Below are positions 36,001 to 47,983 of a DNA stretch of 64,000 nucleotides, piece by piece. Source of the stretch: Mangifera indica. Taxonomy: Eukaryota; Streptophyta; Magnoliopsida; Sapindales; Anacardiaceae. The stretch lies in contig NC_058140.1 in NCBI RefSeq assembly GCF_011075055.1, forward strand, positions 7,107,488 to 7,171,487, written 5' to 3'. The notes under the pieces were generated by a model. That model was not told where the DNA came from. It saw only the letters and a program-made list of their open reading frames with translations, and ran no database searches. Each line of letters begins with the position of its first letter. Position 1 is the stretch's first letter. Position numbers and translations under genes: made by a program.

Positions 36001-36150
36001 ATCATACGAAATAACATCACATGCATCAAACGACACTAAACCTTGGCTCCACCAAATCTAATAAGTGTTCGAAAGATATTGATAGAAAAATAGCTTTTTT
36101 AGTAAGCGTTAGTTTGTTCCTAATTATAGGCACAGTGTCCATCTTTGTCT
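33045..36150 (-). pseudogene. ULP-like gene remnant: DUF1985, coiled coil, C48 protease
   Basis: Minus strand. DUF1985 comes first (about 36130-35450): FEHLLDLVEPRFSV, EMWFRLNGFKF, GVVKFAVLHFAFTRLLGVENK, then YP-x-GTVAWNKLVESMQKG and LIAFQ before a GTAAGT donor at about 35488. A later exon (about 35385-35280) gives HILKWKTIVPP. A heptad repeat region follows at 34540-34310. The Ulp1/C48 cysteine protease domain spans about 34040-33050, with LLWYYSVLNNNSRRVFFRG, DWKLYVYDS, LIKASNFY, then VPKQDVTSGDYGLFSLTF and EYLARDPLFYFT. In active SUMO proteases the last block has SGDCG; here the catalytic Cys is Tyr (33156-33158). Stops and shifts occur throughout. Together with the facing transposase it fits a Kaonashi-type MULE that carries a ULP-like gene. 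Confidence 0.82.
34310..34540 (-). repeat. In-frame heptad minisatellite in the ULP-like gene
   Basis: Five degenerate units start near 34312, 34357, 34408, 34453 and 34486 (spacings 45, 51, 45 and 33 bp, all multiples of three). On minus each encodes a variant of QQQASMLHREMQE, which predicts a coiled coil between DUF1985 and the protease domain. Spacing in threes shows the repeats grew while the gene was still coding. Confidence 0.8.
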
Positions 36151-36159
36151 AAAGTGGCA

Positions 36160-38165
36160 TGTGCACTTGGAATCAGTATGCCTGATGAAATTTGTATGCC
36201 CCCTCGTGGTAGTTGACTACAAATGCCTAAAAAATATATTAATTCGTTTATTACATTAATGAAAGATTAATCAAAGACAATTTTTTTTAATCAAAGATTA
36301 ATCAAACAAACTAGATTATCATTAAATTAATATGGTTGGGGTCAACTTCATTTTAAAGTTATTTTAAAATGAATTTTTTCATGACATATAAACTATACAT
36401 GAAAACTATTAAATTTGATATAAGATTTCATTTATCTTTCTAATAAGTTCTCCTAATATTTTCAGATAGCTAATTACAGTCTAGTTCTAGATTACCATAC
36501 TTGAGTTTTAAATGTCATTTCAACTATTCTAATCTAAAAAATTTAGAACTCAATCCCTTATACTTGATAATTTTCAATCACCAGCATACATAAAATAAAT
36601 TCTACTCAACTAACAAGTTTGTGTAACATTTTTTAAATAAATGGATAGGCAAGATGCAAAAAAATTGATATTTCAGATTGATTGGAATCGACAAAAAGAA
36701 ATAGATAAAGCAAGGTGGCAGTAGTCGGTGGCAGAAAAGGTTGGTGGCGACACCAAGGGTTGGCATCCCTGCCAGCCTATTCTATCCAAAACCGACAACA
36801 AATTTCAATTTCAAATTAATTCAATCAAAATCAAATCAAGATTTATATTGAATTATTTAATTAAATTCGGATCCAATTAAATTTGATACAATACAATTAT
36901 GCTTCTGTTTTTATAAGGAAACCTCACTAGTCGTCTTGCCGTTACATCAACACTATCCATAATTGATGGAGTTGTTCATTGAATTTTCTTTGTGCATGGG
37001 AAAACAATCTGATGATCTATACTATATATGTTTAATACTCTTATTCTATATGGAAAAAAGCAAACAAATACTTTTGCAGAAAATATTTGCAAAAGCAGGC
37101 ACACATATGGAAGCAAGCAAGCAAATACTTTGACGTGAATGAAAAATGAAAGCAAACAATCAAAGTCTTCTGCATATTCATTATATTCTCTGCAAGAGTT
37201 AGTGCATTATATTCATATATATTCATTATAATATTTTTTGCTTGTTAAATATATTGCATTATATTCATATTCTATACAATCTCTACAAGATTCTGTGCAA
37301 TATTCTATGTTTTATCTCTCACACCAAAACTTTCACTACATGGTCGGCACGGGAATCGCTTATTAGATTATTTTTCCACATGCTACTTCAATATGAGATT
37401 AACGATAACTAGAATTAAGGGAGATAAGATCACGTGCGTTTAAAATTTTGTAAATTTAATATAAAAAATTTAAACTCCAAAATTTTTAAGTTCACTTGAT
37501 CTTATCTAACACATATATAAATCTTATTTCAAATATTGATATCAAATATCTAGATATGTTCTTTCTCTGCAATGCATAAAAATAAAAAAATAATAGTATT
37601 GCCTTCAACTGGTTTCTCAAAGTTGAAGATAAGGGTAATTTAGGAATTGTAACAATAACATGGTAAAAATATTTAAGATGTGAAAAATATGATATAAATG
37701 TATATATGAGCCCAAATTAGAGTGAAAAATTCAATATCCCTTATATAATCATTAACAAATGTACTAATATAAGACATTGAACTTATTTTTAGATGTAGGG
37801 GTATTTTAAATATTATGTTGGAAGGTTTTCTTTTTTATTAAGCATTATGTTGGAAGTTCAAACTGTCACAACCCATCAAAACAAGAAAATCTAAAATGTA
37901 AATTATATTTTCTAAAATGATTATTATTTTTGTCAAAGAAAATTATTGTACTTTTGTAAAAAAAAAAAAAAAGTCTACTACATAAATAAAACAACTATAT
38001 AATCCAAGTCCTTCGTCTTATTCACTAAAAGAAGCCGAGTTGCAAAAACCTTAGCCAATAGAAGTCTGCTTGAACTAAGCTTCTTGCTTGTTTAAAATTC
38101 ACGATAAGCTAATCAGTGCAGACATAAGAATATACATGCAATGCTTCTTTAATCAAAACCATGGT
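36160..38165. other. No gene seen
   Basis: AT-rich DNA upstream of the ULP-like remnant. It should hold that element's 5' leader and end, but I cannot define a terminal repeat. An A run sits near 37960. Confidence 0.4.
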
Positions 38166-39260
38166 AGCCGACTAATGTATCGTGTCATATATCAAAAACC
38201 TAATTTTTCATATTGTGTATCGTATATCCATTGTATCGTATGATACACCTTTTTATACAAAAAAAAATTAAAAAATTATATTAAAGTTTTTGTGGTTATA
38301 TTTTTCATTCAATTTAATATCACCAATATTTTTAAAACATAAATGAAACACTAAAATCATCTTATCAAATTGTTACTAGCTTTTAGTTAAGAAAGAATAT
38401 AAATTAAAAATTATAACTAAATTTCATTGTCCAAAATAAGTAATACAATAAAAAAAATATATGTAATTATATATTAAATATCCAATTATAATAAAAAAAA
38501 ATCATTTTTTCTTTACAAATGAAAATAGATGCAGTGGGTTTCATCGATTTTGAGCTACATCCAAATTAAGTTAGTTATCAAAAGCAAACTCGACTCGGTT
38601 AGGTTTGATTCGAATTTGTTTAATTTGAATTTGAATTGAAAGATTATATTTGTTTTTTGAACCATGCTGAACTTGAGCTATGAGGTATTTGGTTCGGTTA
38701 GACTCAAGTTCAGCTCGAATCAACGGTTTTGTTGCTTATTATTTGGGTAAATTAACGTTATTTTGTCAATGAACCATGAATTCAAGCTACAAATCCAAAT
38801 AAAAAATTCAAACTATTGATTCAAACCATAAATTTAAACCAAATTGAGCTATAAACCATCAATTCGAATTGAATTGAATCGAATTTGAACCATCCATTCA
38901 AACCATCAATTCAAATCGAATCAAATCGAATTTGAATCATCCATTCAAATCATCAATTTGAGTCAAATCAAACTGAATTTGAACTATTAATTCAAGCTAA
39001 ATCGAATAATTTCTTATTTGAGTCAAACTCGAGCCAAGGGTGTTTCAGCTTGATTTGGTTTGTATCCAGCTCTAATTACATGTCTAATTTAGTTTAAAAA
39101 GTGTATTGGTTTATATCATTAATTTTACCGAAATAAACCAATACATATCATATTATACGACATACACATTAGATTGTATCAAATTTTGATACACCCCAAG
39201 ATACATATCGTTTTTTTTATCTATATTGTATCATATCATACAATACGTGATACTAATAAT
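38166..39260. repeat. GTATC-rich possible MITE with nested tandem repeats
   Basis: The left part (38180-38260) and right part (39110-39260) both carry many GTATCRTAT/ATACRATAC words in opposite orientation (GTATCGTGTCATATATC; ATCATACAATACGTGATAC), like a MITE with subterminal repeats. Between them (38550-39075) the ends GAGCTACATCCAAATTAAG and the reversed GAGCTGGATACAAACCAAATC suggest a second element inside, related to the hAT-like ends at 29175. Its interior has about three 48-bp tandem units (CATCAATTCAAATCGAAT type, about 38860-39000). No convincing target duplication was found for either. Confidence 0.4.
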
Positions 39261-39318
39261 TATGGTTAGAACTATCAAAATAAAATTATATCAAGATCAT
39301 GACTAAATATTGTTTTAT

Positions 39319-39332
<14 letters not shown>

Positions 39333-39394
<62 letters not shown>
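39333..39394. repeat. Compound (TA)n(GA)n microsatellite
   Basis: An alternating TA tract, slightly interrupted at its start, up to 39369, then a perfect GA run to 39394. Confidence 0.95.
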
Positions 39395-40242
39395 TAAGTG
39401 AATTATGTGACTACAAACTCTAGCAACACCGTTCAACCTTCGTGGAAATCAAGTAAGGTGCAAGAAAGCCAACAAACTGAAGTTGCGACTTGTTTGTCTC
39501 CACTTGGCCAAAACAGGTTTCTTTAACAAGCCCAAGCCACCTTATGCATGAAAATGGTAGCCTAATAAGCCTATTTAATTCATTTGGATACACTTTAATT
39601 AAAAGGGAAATGAAAATTCAAGTTGATACAAATAAAGAGACAATATTCTTTAATTTAAGGGATAGTTAGTAACTTTGGTGTACTCTCCATTTAATTTAAG
39701 TATGGGCTTATGACCTTTTGGATGGTTAAGCATAATTCAAGAAACTTTTGTAATATTTTAGTGTAATCTAATTTGTTTATTATATAAGTTTGCCATACCA
39801 TGTAAGACTGGTATATAAAGGTCATTCTCTCTTTTGTAAAGTTAGTTCTTGATGAAAAAAGTTCTATGAAACTTTATTTGAGGGTCTTCTCTTAAAAATG
39901 TTCTCTTTATCCAAACTTTACCAAAGGGTTTGGTTATGGATTCCAAGTTGGTGGCCTTTATGCTTGGAAGATTATTTGCTCTTGTTTGTATGTTTATCTT
40001 CTCGTTGATTTAAGTAGCAATTTGTTATCTTTGATTTTTTCAGATTTTTGTAAGTGTGACTAAGTGGTAATTTGCTGATGTTTTTTATTTGTGTTGATGA
40101 TGTTGGATTGAAGTATAGTGGAGCTTGTGTTAGAAAAGAAGGCTTAGTAGATAATTGGTAATTTTGCATGTTTAATGAATGTGATTATTGGTGGATTCCG
40201 TTATAATCACTCATGTTTGCATGATTTCACATTAGAGAGAGA
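39395..40242. other. No gene; possible solo LTR fragment
   Basis: Text near 39800-39940 (CTGGTATATAAAGGTCATTCTC followed by TTCTTGATGAAAAAAG) looks like a promoter/R region of an LTR, but ends and duplications were not found. No coding sequence. Confidence 0.3.
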
Positions 40243-40310
40243 GGCCAAAAGAGTTATTCCCACCTAAGGTTTAGTCGATTCACAAAGTCCCATCTACTAA
40301 CTTTCTATTG
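40243..40310. mobile_element. MITE end fragment E
   Basis: GGCCAAAAGAGTTATTCCCACC and the following CTAAGGTTTAGTC match the terminal repeat of copies A, B and D. Nothing after about 40310 matches, so only one end remains. Confidence 0.6.
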
Positions 40311-42500
40311 GACCCATAGATGTTTTGATGATGATAAAAATTTAAGTTAAAATTACTAACATATTTAAAAAATATGTTAAAACATTATAAAATAGACAAA
40401 GTTTAACAAATGTACGAACAGACATAATGAATAACAGTTAGTTCAAGGCAAACAATTGTTTCAAGATAAAAATTGACCTGTTCAAAAAGTCGTTCGTAAG
40501 TCATTCCTTTACTCATTCATGCTTCTAGATTTCTAGATAAATCATATTAGGTAATGAACAATTATTCATCAAAAATTGGTATCTATTCATGACTATTTTC
40601 AAGCAATGAATGAAAAAGATGCTTGTTACTCTTGCATGTTTAACTTTAAAATAGAGTCAATGTAGAAAAAAGTCAAAGTTCACAGTGATGACCATTCATC
40701 CATAATTATGAAGACTATAGTTCGCAGTCAAAGTCAAAGTTAAGGTATTTAAAGTCAATTATTTAGTTATGTTTGCTCATAAAAGTGTAATACTTGTTCC
40801 TAGTGCAAATTCTAGTTGTCAAAGAACTCATTTGACACAAGACAAATGTTGATAAAGTTTTGATATCGTTCACAAGGACCCAAAAGGTTGATATTGTTAA
40901 ATGAATGCAAAGGGATAAACAAGAATTCAATGCAATTTCCAAAACAATTCTTAAGAAAATCTCAAACTAAATTTTATTAATAATTAATTAATTGATTGAT
41001 AGAATTACAATGACTTAAGCCTTTTATATAGGCTAATAACTCTTCTAATTAAAATAGAAATTCTAACTCTATTAGAATAGAAAACTTTTTAAATTAGGAT
41101 TTTACTTTAACTAGAATTAGGAATATTAATTAATTCCAAATTCAAGAAAACTTAGACTTTTAGGAAATAATATTAAAATAATGTTGCTACACAGAATTTG
41201 TTCACAGACTAATGTGGCAAATGCCATGTGTCAAAACTGCCACATCAGCACCATTATTTCATGAATTAATTGATCTTCTTGGGTTAATTCCTACAAAAGA
41301 AGGCCTCCGTATTTGCATAAATCCTTTCCAACTATCTTTGGCGCCATTATGCTATTGCTTCTGCTTCTTTCCAATTTGATTCTCGCAAAACAATGTCTCT
41401 GCATTTGAACGCCTCTTCTCTAACTATTTTTCTACCCCATTACGCCATTGTTTTTCCTTCTAATATGAACCTCATATACCAATATGACACCGATAGTCAA
41501 TAATTAGAATCACAACCCCAATAAACATTAAAATAGGTTTATTAAGAAGACTTTTGATCTAATGATTATGAACAATCTTGAACCAAAAGTATAAAATGCC
41601 ATTCCTAAGAACAAGTTGAGAAGGTGGGAGATAAGTCAAGTTTGATCACCACAAAAGTTAGCTTGATAAGATCACAGAGTTCGTAAAAGAATAAAGAGAA
41701 AAGCTTTCTTTTTTTTCATTCAATAATCAAAGGTGGTTGTGTAGTTTAAGGTTACATACCCCTTATGTACAAAAAACAATCATAAACCATCTAGGATATA
41801 ACTAATCTTGGCAAAACTCTAAAATCAAACAAATAGGCTTAAGTTAAAATAAGTTTTTTTTTTAAGCCCAAAACAAATATAAGTTGAAATAAATAAAACT
41901 AAGCATAATTAAACATAATTTAAGACCCAAAAATGTAACCCCCATATGAAGATAATAAGTGTTGCCTTTAATTGCATGACCTACAACAAATTAGGCCCAA
42001 ATTGCACATCCCCTTTTGTTTGGCCCAATTGCCCTAAATCTTCATCTTCTTGTAAGAAAAAGTTCCTATTGGTATCTTCTCTCTCTCTTTAATTTCTCTC
42101 TAGCTTTTAGTCACCTTTTTTCATATTCCTTTCTAGGTTAACTTTATAAGCTCCATGTTAGGCCTTTTTTACATTTGGCTGGTAGCCCTTCTTGTGCAAG
42201 CCTTCTTAGTCAAAGGCCCTACTAGTCTTCAATGTCAAACAAACTCCTACGTCCTTTTGTTTTTACTTTGTGTTTTAGCTTGGATTGTTTCTTCCCTTAG
42301 ATTTCTTCTTGTTTTCTTTATGCATTGTGTTTGTGGTTTACATCCTTGTGATTCTTCGGTGTTATCATCTATGTAGGTTTATTTTTCTTTTCTTTGATTG
42401 CTTTATGGTAGTCTCTTTCCATTAAAATTTGAATTTTTGAATTGTTCCTAATTTTCCATATAACCCACTTCCCCAGGTTTAGCCTTTCACACTAATAATT
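40311..42500. other. No gene recognised
   Basis: Repeat-like, AT-rich DNA (an A/T-rich leader near 40850-41100, LTR-like text near 41500-42050). From about 42150 a pyrimidine-rich stretch leads into the LINE and may be its 5' UTR; the open frame at 42155-42376 there is hydrophobic and unrecognised. Confidence 0.35.
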
Positions 42501-42589
42501 CCTTGTTGCATGCATGCAACTCTAACATAAAACAAGACAACTTAGTCAACCCCCTATGTCCTTCTTTTCCCTTTTATTTCTTTCTTGTT

Positions 42590-43840
42590 ATGGCATCCTC
42601 TAATATCTTAACTTCCTCAACTATTTCCTTTTCAGGCAAAACTTTAATTGTGCATTTCTATGGCCCTGATCTCATCACCCTTTATGTTTCTTCGTCTAAG
42701 GAGCTTATTAGTGTTGCAAAACCTGCTTGAAACTCATTTTTCTCTAAAAAAAAAACCAACTCTCTCTTGGAATACTTTGAACCAAATGGTAAGGATCGTT
42801 AAGGTAGAATTTGTGTCTCTCATCTTCGTGAGATAGTTGAGCTTAGGGCATACAAATGGAAGCATTGTGTTGTAGGTTTCTTCTTAAGGAAAAGATCCCC
42901 GTTCATGGTAGTGAAAAATTACCTCGAGAAAGTTTAGGCAACATACGATTTGGTGAGCATTACTTCTTCAAGTCAAGGTGTTTTTATCTTAGATGATGAT
43001 TAATAATATGAAGAAGGTAGTTGTTTGGCCAAAATTCTATGGCGTTCCCTTGAGCTTTGGACAGTAAAAGGTTTGAGTTATATTGCCAGTATGGTAAGGA
43101 AGCCTTTATGCATAGATTCTTTTATGGAACAATGAACTTTTCTTAAATATTTAAGGATTTGTGTTTAAATTTAGGTAGATTCAAAATGTCTGGAAACCAT
43201 ATCTTTAAACTTGATGGAGAAAAGCTTATGACTGGTGTGGAATATAGCTAGAAACCATTGAAATGTAATGGATGTAGTTGCTTTAGCCATAGAACATCTA
43301 AATGCAACATAGTCAAATTGGAAGTGAACACTGGTAAAACTTTAAAGCCTCAGACTTTAGGTTAGATGTCTAATTTGATAAAGAAGAAACTCATAAAGGA
43401 GTCAAATGTTTCGAAAGCGAATGGTAAACATTTGGTGACTAAAACCATAAGAAATAATAAAAGAAAAATATGATTACTCAAGAAGGTAGTAGCAATAGAT
43501 TTGAAGCCTTTAATTCTTATGAGAACTAGAAGGATATCATGGCTCTACCAAATAAGGTAAATGTGAAAGAAAATCAGGGGAATTGGTTACTATTAAGAAG
43601 AAAAAGGCCAAAGTGGAAACAAAACCTCCTGATGATGGCAATGCTTCATTATACAAAAGGGATAAGGAAGCTATAAAAAGCTAAACATCTAAGGCTAAAG
43701 ACTTAGATTAAGGTAACTCTCTTTATATTGTACTATTCGAGGGAAAGTTTAAGGTGGATGAAATGGACTTAAAGAAGGATACAAGAGGCTTTATGAGTAA
43801 GAATCAAAAAAAGAAAATGGTCAAGCCTAGAAAGGTAAGT
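42590..43840 (+). pseudogene. L1-type LINE ORF1 remnant (DUF4283, zinc knuckle)
   Basis: Starts MASSNILTSS at 42590. Further on are LLEYFEPNGKDR, GRICVSHLREIVELRAYKWK, then CVVGFFLRKRSPFMVVKNYL, and a zinc-knuckle-like KCNGCSCFSHRTSKC (about 43265-43310). This is the order of plant LINE ORF1 (DUF4283 then CCHC) and parallels the minus-strand LINE ORF1 at 58067-59200. ORF1 proteins bind the LINE RNA. Stops and shifts are frequent. Confidence 0.75.
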
Positions 43841-43860
43841 TTTTTAATCTATCTTTCCCA

Positions 43861-46175
43861 ATGATTGTCTTTACTAGTTGGAACAAAAAGGGTCTTAATT
43901 CCTTCATAAAGCATAAAGAGATTAAGAGGTTCTTAGTTAATAATAAAATTGACTTTATGGTAATCCTTGAAACTAGACTCAGAAACAATAACTCTGATAA
44001 CAATATAGAATATGTTTCAAATGGCAAAATTTGGATTAGGTGGAACAATAATGTTATTAAAGTGATAGTTAATGAGAAGAATACTCAATGACATTGTGAA
44101 GTTTTGTTGAACAAAGAGAGCATTCAGGTGTACTTAACCATTATTTATGGGCTTGACCAACCCATGGAGAGGAAAGATTAGTTGATTCAAACAATGATAA
44201 ACCTTGGCTAATTATGGGGGATTTCAATACGGTTAGGAACCAACATTAGAAACAAGGGGGAGCTCAATGGGGTGAAACTTATTGTGAAGAATTTAATGAT
44301 TGTTGTAGAGAGGTGTAATTGGATGACCTTAGATATATAAGAAATCTTTATACATAGGCAATTATAGTAAGGGATCTAGGAGAATTGTGTGTTAGCTTGA
44401 TAGGGCCCTTACTAATGATAAATGGAAGGAAATGTTCAACCACTCTTTGACCACTTTTCTTAACCCTTCTATTTTGAACCATTCTCTTTGTCTTGTAAAT
44501 TGTGGAGTTAACGATAGTAAGAAAAGAATCCCTTTTAAGTTCTTCAACATGACAAATTCCTTGATATTGTGGGGGACTTATGAAAGATTGATTTTGAAGA
44601 CAACCTTATGTATAATCTAGTTTGTAAACTCGAATAGCTTAAGAGAAAGTTTAGAAAACTCAATTAGAGGGATTTTGGGTAAATTTTCCAGAGGGTCCTT
44701 AAATCATGCTTTAAGACATGCAAATGATAATCTCATTTAAGAAAAGAGAGTTAGAGTTGAAAATCTTCGTAAGTTGAGTTTGACGAAGGAGTTTATGGCT
44801 AAGCAAAAAACCAAGGTCTTTTGGCTTAAAAAAGGAGTTCAAAATACTAAGTATTTTTTCAAGTGCATCAAAGGTCACCAAAACGTTAATTTCATTCAAG
44901 GTGTTATGCTTAAGGATGGATCATATTCTCATGAGATGGATAAAGTCAAAAAGAAGTTTGTTAACCATTTTAAAAGAGTCTTTAATGGCAATTCATATTG
45001 CAATGTGGAGATTGAAGAGCTAAAGAAGCTAGTTAAGTTTTCAATTTCTTATGAAAAAGCTTTATCCCTTTCCAAAGATGTTAAGGATAAAGAGAGAGAA
45101 AAATACTATTTTCTCCATGAATACCAACAAGGCTCTAGGTCTAGATAGTTATGAATCTTCATTCTTCAAAACAGCTCAAGACATAATTAGGGGTAATGTG
45201 ATCAAGGCCATAAGACACCTCCTGAGAAAGGTAAATTGCACCATCCTTGCTCTTGTCCCAAAAGTTTATAACCTTTCTTTTTATAAGGATTTTTGGCTAA
45301 CATCTTATTACAACACGATTTATAAATGCATCACCAAAATCATTGCTAATAGGCTAAAAATATTTTATCATGTTTTATAAATAAAGCCCAAAGTGTCTTT
45401 GTTGGAGAGAGGAGTATTGGTGAAAACATCCCCTTTTGTCAAGAGATCATGCATAACTATCACAAGGAAACAAAAGATAAGAAGTGTGATATCATGATTG
45501 ATCTTATGAAAGTATATAACTTTTTGAATTGGGATTTCATTAGGGCAGTTCTCACTAACATTGGCATTCCTTCCTGTTGTTTTGAGTGGATCATGAATTA
45601 TGTAACAAATCATTCCTTCTCAGGAGCTTGAATGGTGAAATAGTGGGATTATTCAAAAGTTCCAAAGGGTTGAGGCATAGGGATCCTCTCTCCTCTTACC
45701 TATTTGTTATGGCAACGAAGCTGTTTTCTTGTATGTTTGGAGATTTGAAGAATGATCTTAACTTTGGCCATCATTGAAAATATGAAAAAACAATGCCACT
45801 TACTTTTACTTTACAGATGATCTTATGTTTTTTTCTAGGACAGATGTCACTTCAATCTCCCTTATGAAAGATATGTTCAATCGATTCCAAGGATGGTCCG
45901 GTCTCAACGCCAATGTTTCTAAGAGTAATATTTACTTCTCAAGTGTTTCTAATGGGGAGAAGAAGTAACTGGTGGACTACATCAATATTGGGATTGGCTA
46001 CCTTTGGTTCAAATACTTGGAGGTTTCTATTACCTTCAGGAAACTTAAGATAATGGATTGCAAGCCTCTTATTGAGAAGATTATGAGTAGAATTTCCTCT
46101 TGGAGAAGTAAATTTCTTTCTTATACAGGTTGTCTCATCCTCATAAGTCCATTCTATTTAAAATTCTATTTAAAA
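43861..46175 (+). pseudogene. L1-type LINE ORF2 remnant: endonuclease and reverse transcriptase
   Basis: The endonuclease start is MIVFTSWNKKGLNSFIKHKE, then IDFMVILETR (43861-43980). The middle part runs through 44774-45148 (KQKTKVFWLKKGVQNTKYFF). RT motifs follow from 45110 on: NTNKALGLDSYESSFFK, ITKIIANRL, SFLLRSLNGEIVGLFKSSKG and PLSSYLFVMATKLFS. The active-site block is YFTDDLM near 45812-45832, then FKYLEVSITFRKLKI. The frame is broken many times. Homology stops at about 46175, where a family A LTR begins. Its last 410 bp (45766-46175) are repeated at 47556-47983. Confidence 0.85.
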
Positions 46176-47555
46176 CGAATTGAAAATAACATCTATAAAT
46201 GTAATTTTATATTAATAATTAATAAAGGATTTATTGTTATTTAATTCGTATGTTGTCTATTTATATGATCGTGCAAATAACATACTCTTAGAATAGTAGA
46301 ATTATAATAAGGGGATCAGATGACTGATCATGAAAACCCAATATACACTTTTAGTGGTCATTCTAGAAATATCTATAATCATGACATTATAATGAATAAA
46401 GGCACGTGTAATGATGATGGAATTATCATAATATTGAGTGATCTCACCAAAAGTGGTGACAGTTCTCATGTGTTGAAATTGTTATAGACAACTGAGTGCA
46501 ATATATAGGTGCACGTTGTAAAGGTGTTCATCGGACTGACTTGACTAAAGGATATCCATATAGATAGTTACTCTAGGGTCTATGGAATAATGGCTAAAGG
46601 ACTATTTCCCACCCAAAGTATGTTGTTATCTCAAAGTTCCCCCCATTAACTTTGAAAATCTCATTTACCCACCATGAACGGTTAAAATTAACAGAACCCT
46701 AACCCCTTAAAATTTTATCTCTTTTCCCTCTTAACCCCAAAAAGCTAACCATTTCCCCCTAAGACAAGTTTTAAAAAATAGCATTCCTCCCTAGGGTTTA
46801 GCTTTCAATCCCCAGTGCCAAATTCGATGCCATCGTAGAAGATGAAGCTTTCAAGAGGCATTACCATGCTCTGGTGATCTCACATCCCAAACGTCTTCTT
46901 TTAGGAAGACGAAGAGCTTTGTCTCCCAATAAAACTCTTTGACTTTCTAGGCCAGATCTCGATCGATCAACATTTCAGAGGAGAAAAGAAAGACCGTCAA
47001 AGCATGGTAATGCCTCTGGAAAGCTTCATCGTTGGTGATGGTATCGAATTTGACGTCGGGGATTGAAATCTAAACCCTAGAGGGGGAATGCTATTTTTGA
47101 AAATTTGACCTAGGGGGAAATAGTTAGTTTTTAGGGGTTAGAGGGGAAAAACTAGATTAAATTTTAATTTATTTTTAATATTATAGATAAAATAATGATT
47201 TTACCCTTTAAACCGTTAATTTTAACAGCCCATGGGTAGGTAAATGGGATTTTCATAGTTAATGGGCGAAAAATTGAGATTACAACATACTTTGGGTGGG
47301 AAATAGTTTTTTGGCCTGGAATAAATCTCCTAAGCATTATAGGTGCATGTGATCTTTGACTTGAGGTCGTCAAACCATCTTATGTAAGGATCAATAAGGT
47401 TTGATGTTATCCAATGTGCTACCATAATTAGGGTAACTATAAAGGTAGGAATTAATCATATCGTGAGATACATAGAGTTTATGATTATTCAATAAAGGAT
47501 TTGTCACTTTTGAGTATAGGAGACGATATCTCACATGAGAAAACTGAATAACATT
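46176..47555 (+). mobile_element. Family A LTR copy 2 (partial), split by MITE D
   Basis: The part 46190-46590 (GTAATTTTATATTAATAATTA, then GTATGTTGTCTATTTATATGA) and the part 47326-47555 (AGGTTTGATGTTATCCAATG ... CTCACATGAGAAAACTGAAT) are consecutive in the complete LTR at 16584-18217. They are separated here only by MITE D. The TG start is missing and the 3' half is cut off where LINE sequence resumes at 47556. Confidence 0.85.
46592..47316. mobile_element. MITE copy D inserted in a family A LTR
   Basis: Starts GGCTAAAGGACTATTTCCCAC and ends with the inverse (GTGGGAAATAGTTTTTTGGCC). Flanking 9-mers TGGAATAAT (46583-46591) and TGGAATAAA (47317-47325) form a target duplication with one change. 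The related LTR copy near 48408 has the uninterrupted site TATGGAATAAATCTC. Long inverted arms surround a centre with near-repeated AGATGAAGCTTTC and its complement. No protein is encoded. Confidence 0.92.
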
Positions 47556-47983
47556 CATGACGACCATCATTGGAGATACGAAAAAAACAACGTCACTTAC
47601 CTTTACTTTACAGATGATCTTATGTTGTTTTTTAGGACATATGTCACTTTGATCTCCCTCATCAAAGATAAGTTCAATAGGTTCCAAGGATGGTCTGGCC
47701 TTAACACCAATGTTTCCAAGAGTAATCTTTACTTCTCGGGTGTTCCCAATGAGGAGAAAAAGTAGTTGGTAGATTGCATTAAAATTGGGATTGACTACCT
47801 TTTGTTCAAATACTTGGGGGTTCCTATTACCTTCAGGAAACTTAAGATAATAGATTGCAAGCTTCTCATTGATAAGATTGTGAGTAGAATTTCCTCTTAA
47901 AGAAGTAAATTTCTTTCTTGTACAGGTTGACTTATCCTCATAAGTTCATTCTATTTAAAATTCAAGTTTATTAGTCTTCTTCA
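47556..47983 (+). pseudogene. Duplicated LINE RT segment
   Basis: A second copy of 45766-46175, about 85-90% alike by eye. It encodes YLYFTDDLMLFFRTYVTLIS, then FQGWSGLNTNVSKSNLYFSG and a KYLGVPITFRKLKI-like end. It follows LTR sequence directly at about 47555, and another family A LTR starts at 47984. The open frame 47535-47765 is therefore an LTR-LINE fusion, not a gene. Confidence 0.85.

Noticed and set aside
42155..42376. Hydrophobic 73-residue open frame as a membrane protein
   Set aside because: Lies in a pyrimidine-rich stretch just before LINE ORF1, likely 5' UTR; any T-rich frame looks hydrophobic.
47535..47765. Open frame of 76 residues with an RT-like motif
   Set aside because: Its start lies in LTR sequence and its body in a LINE fragment; the fusion is accidental.
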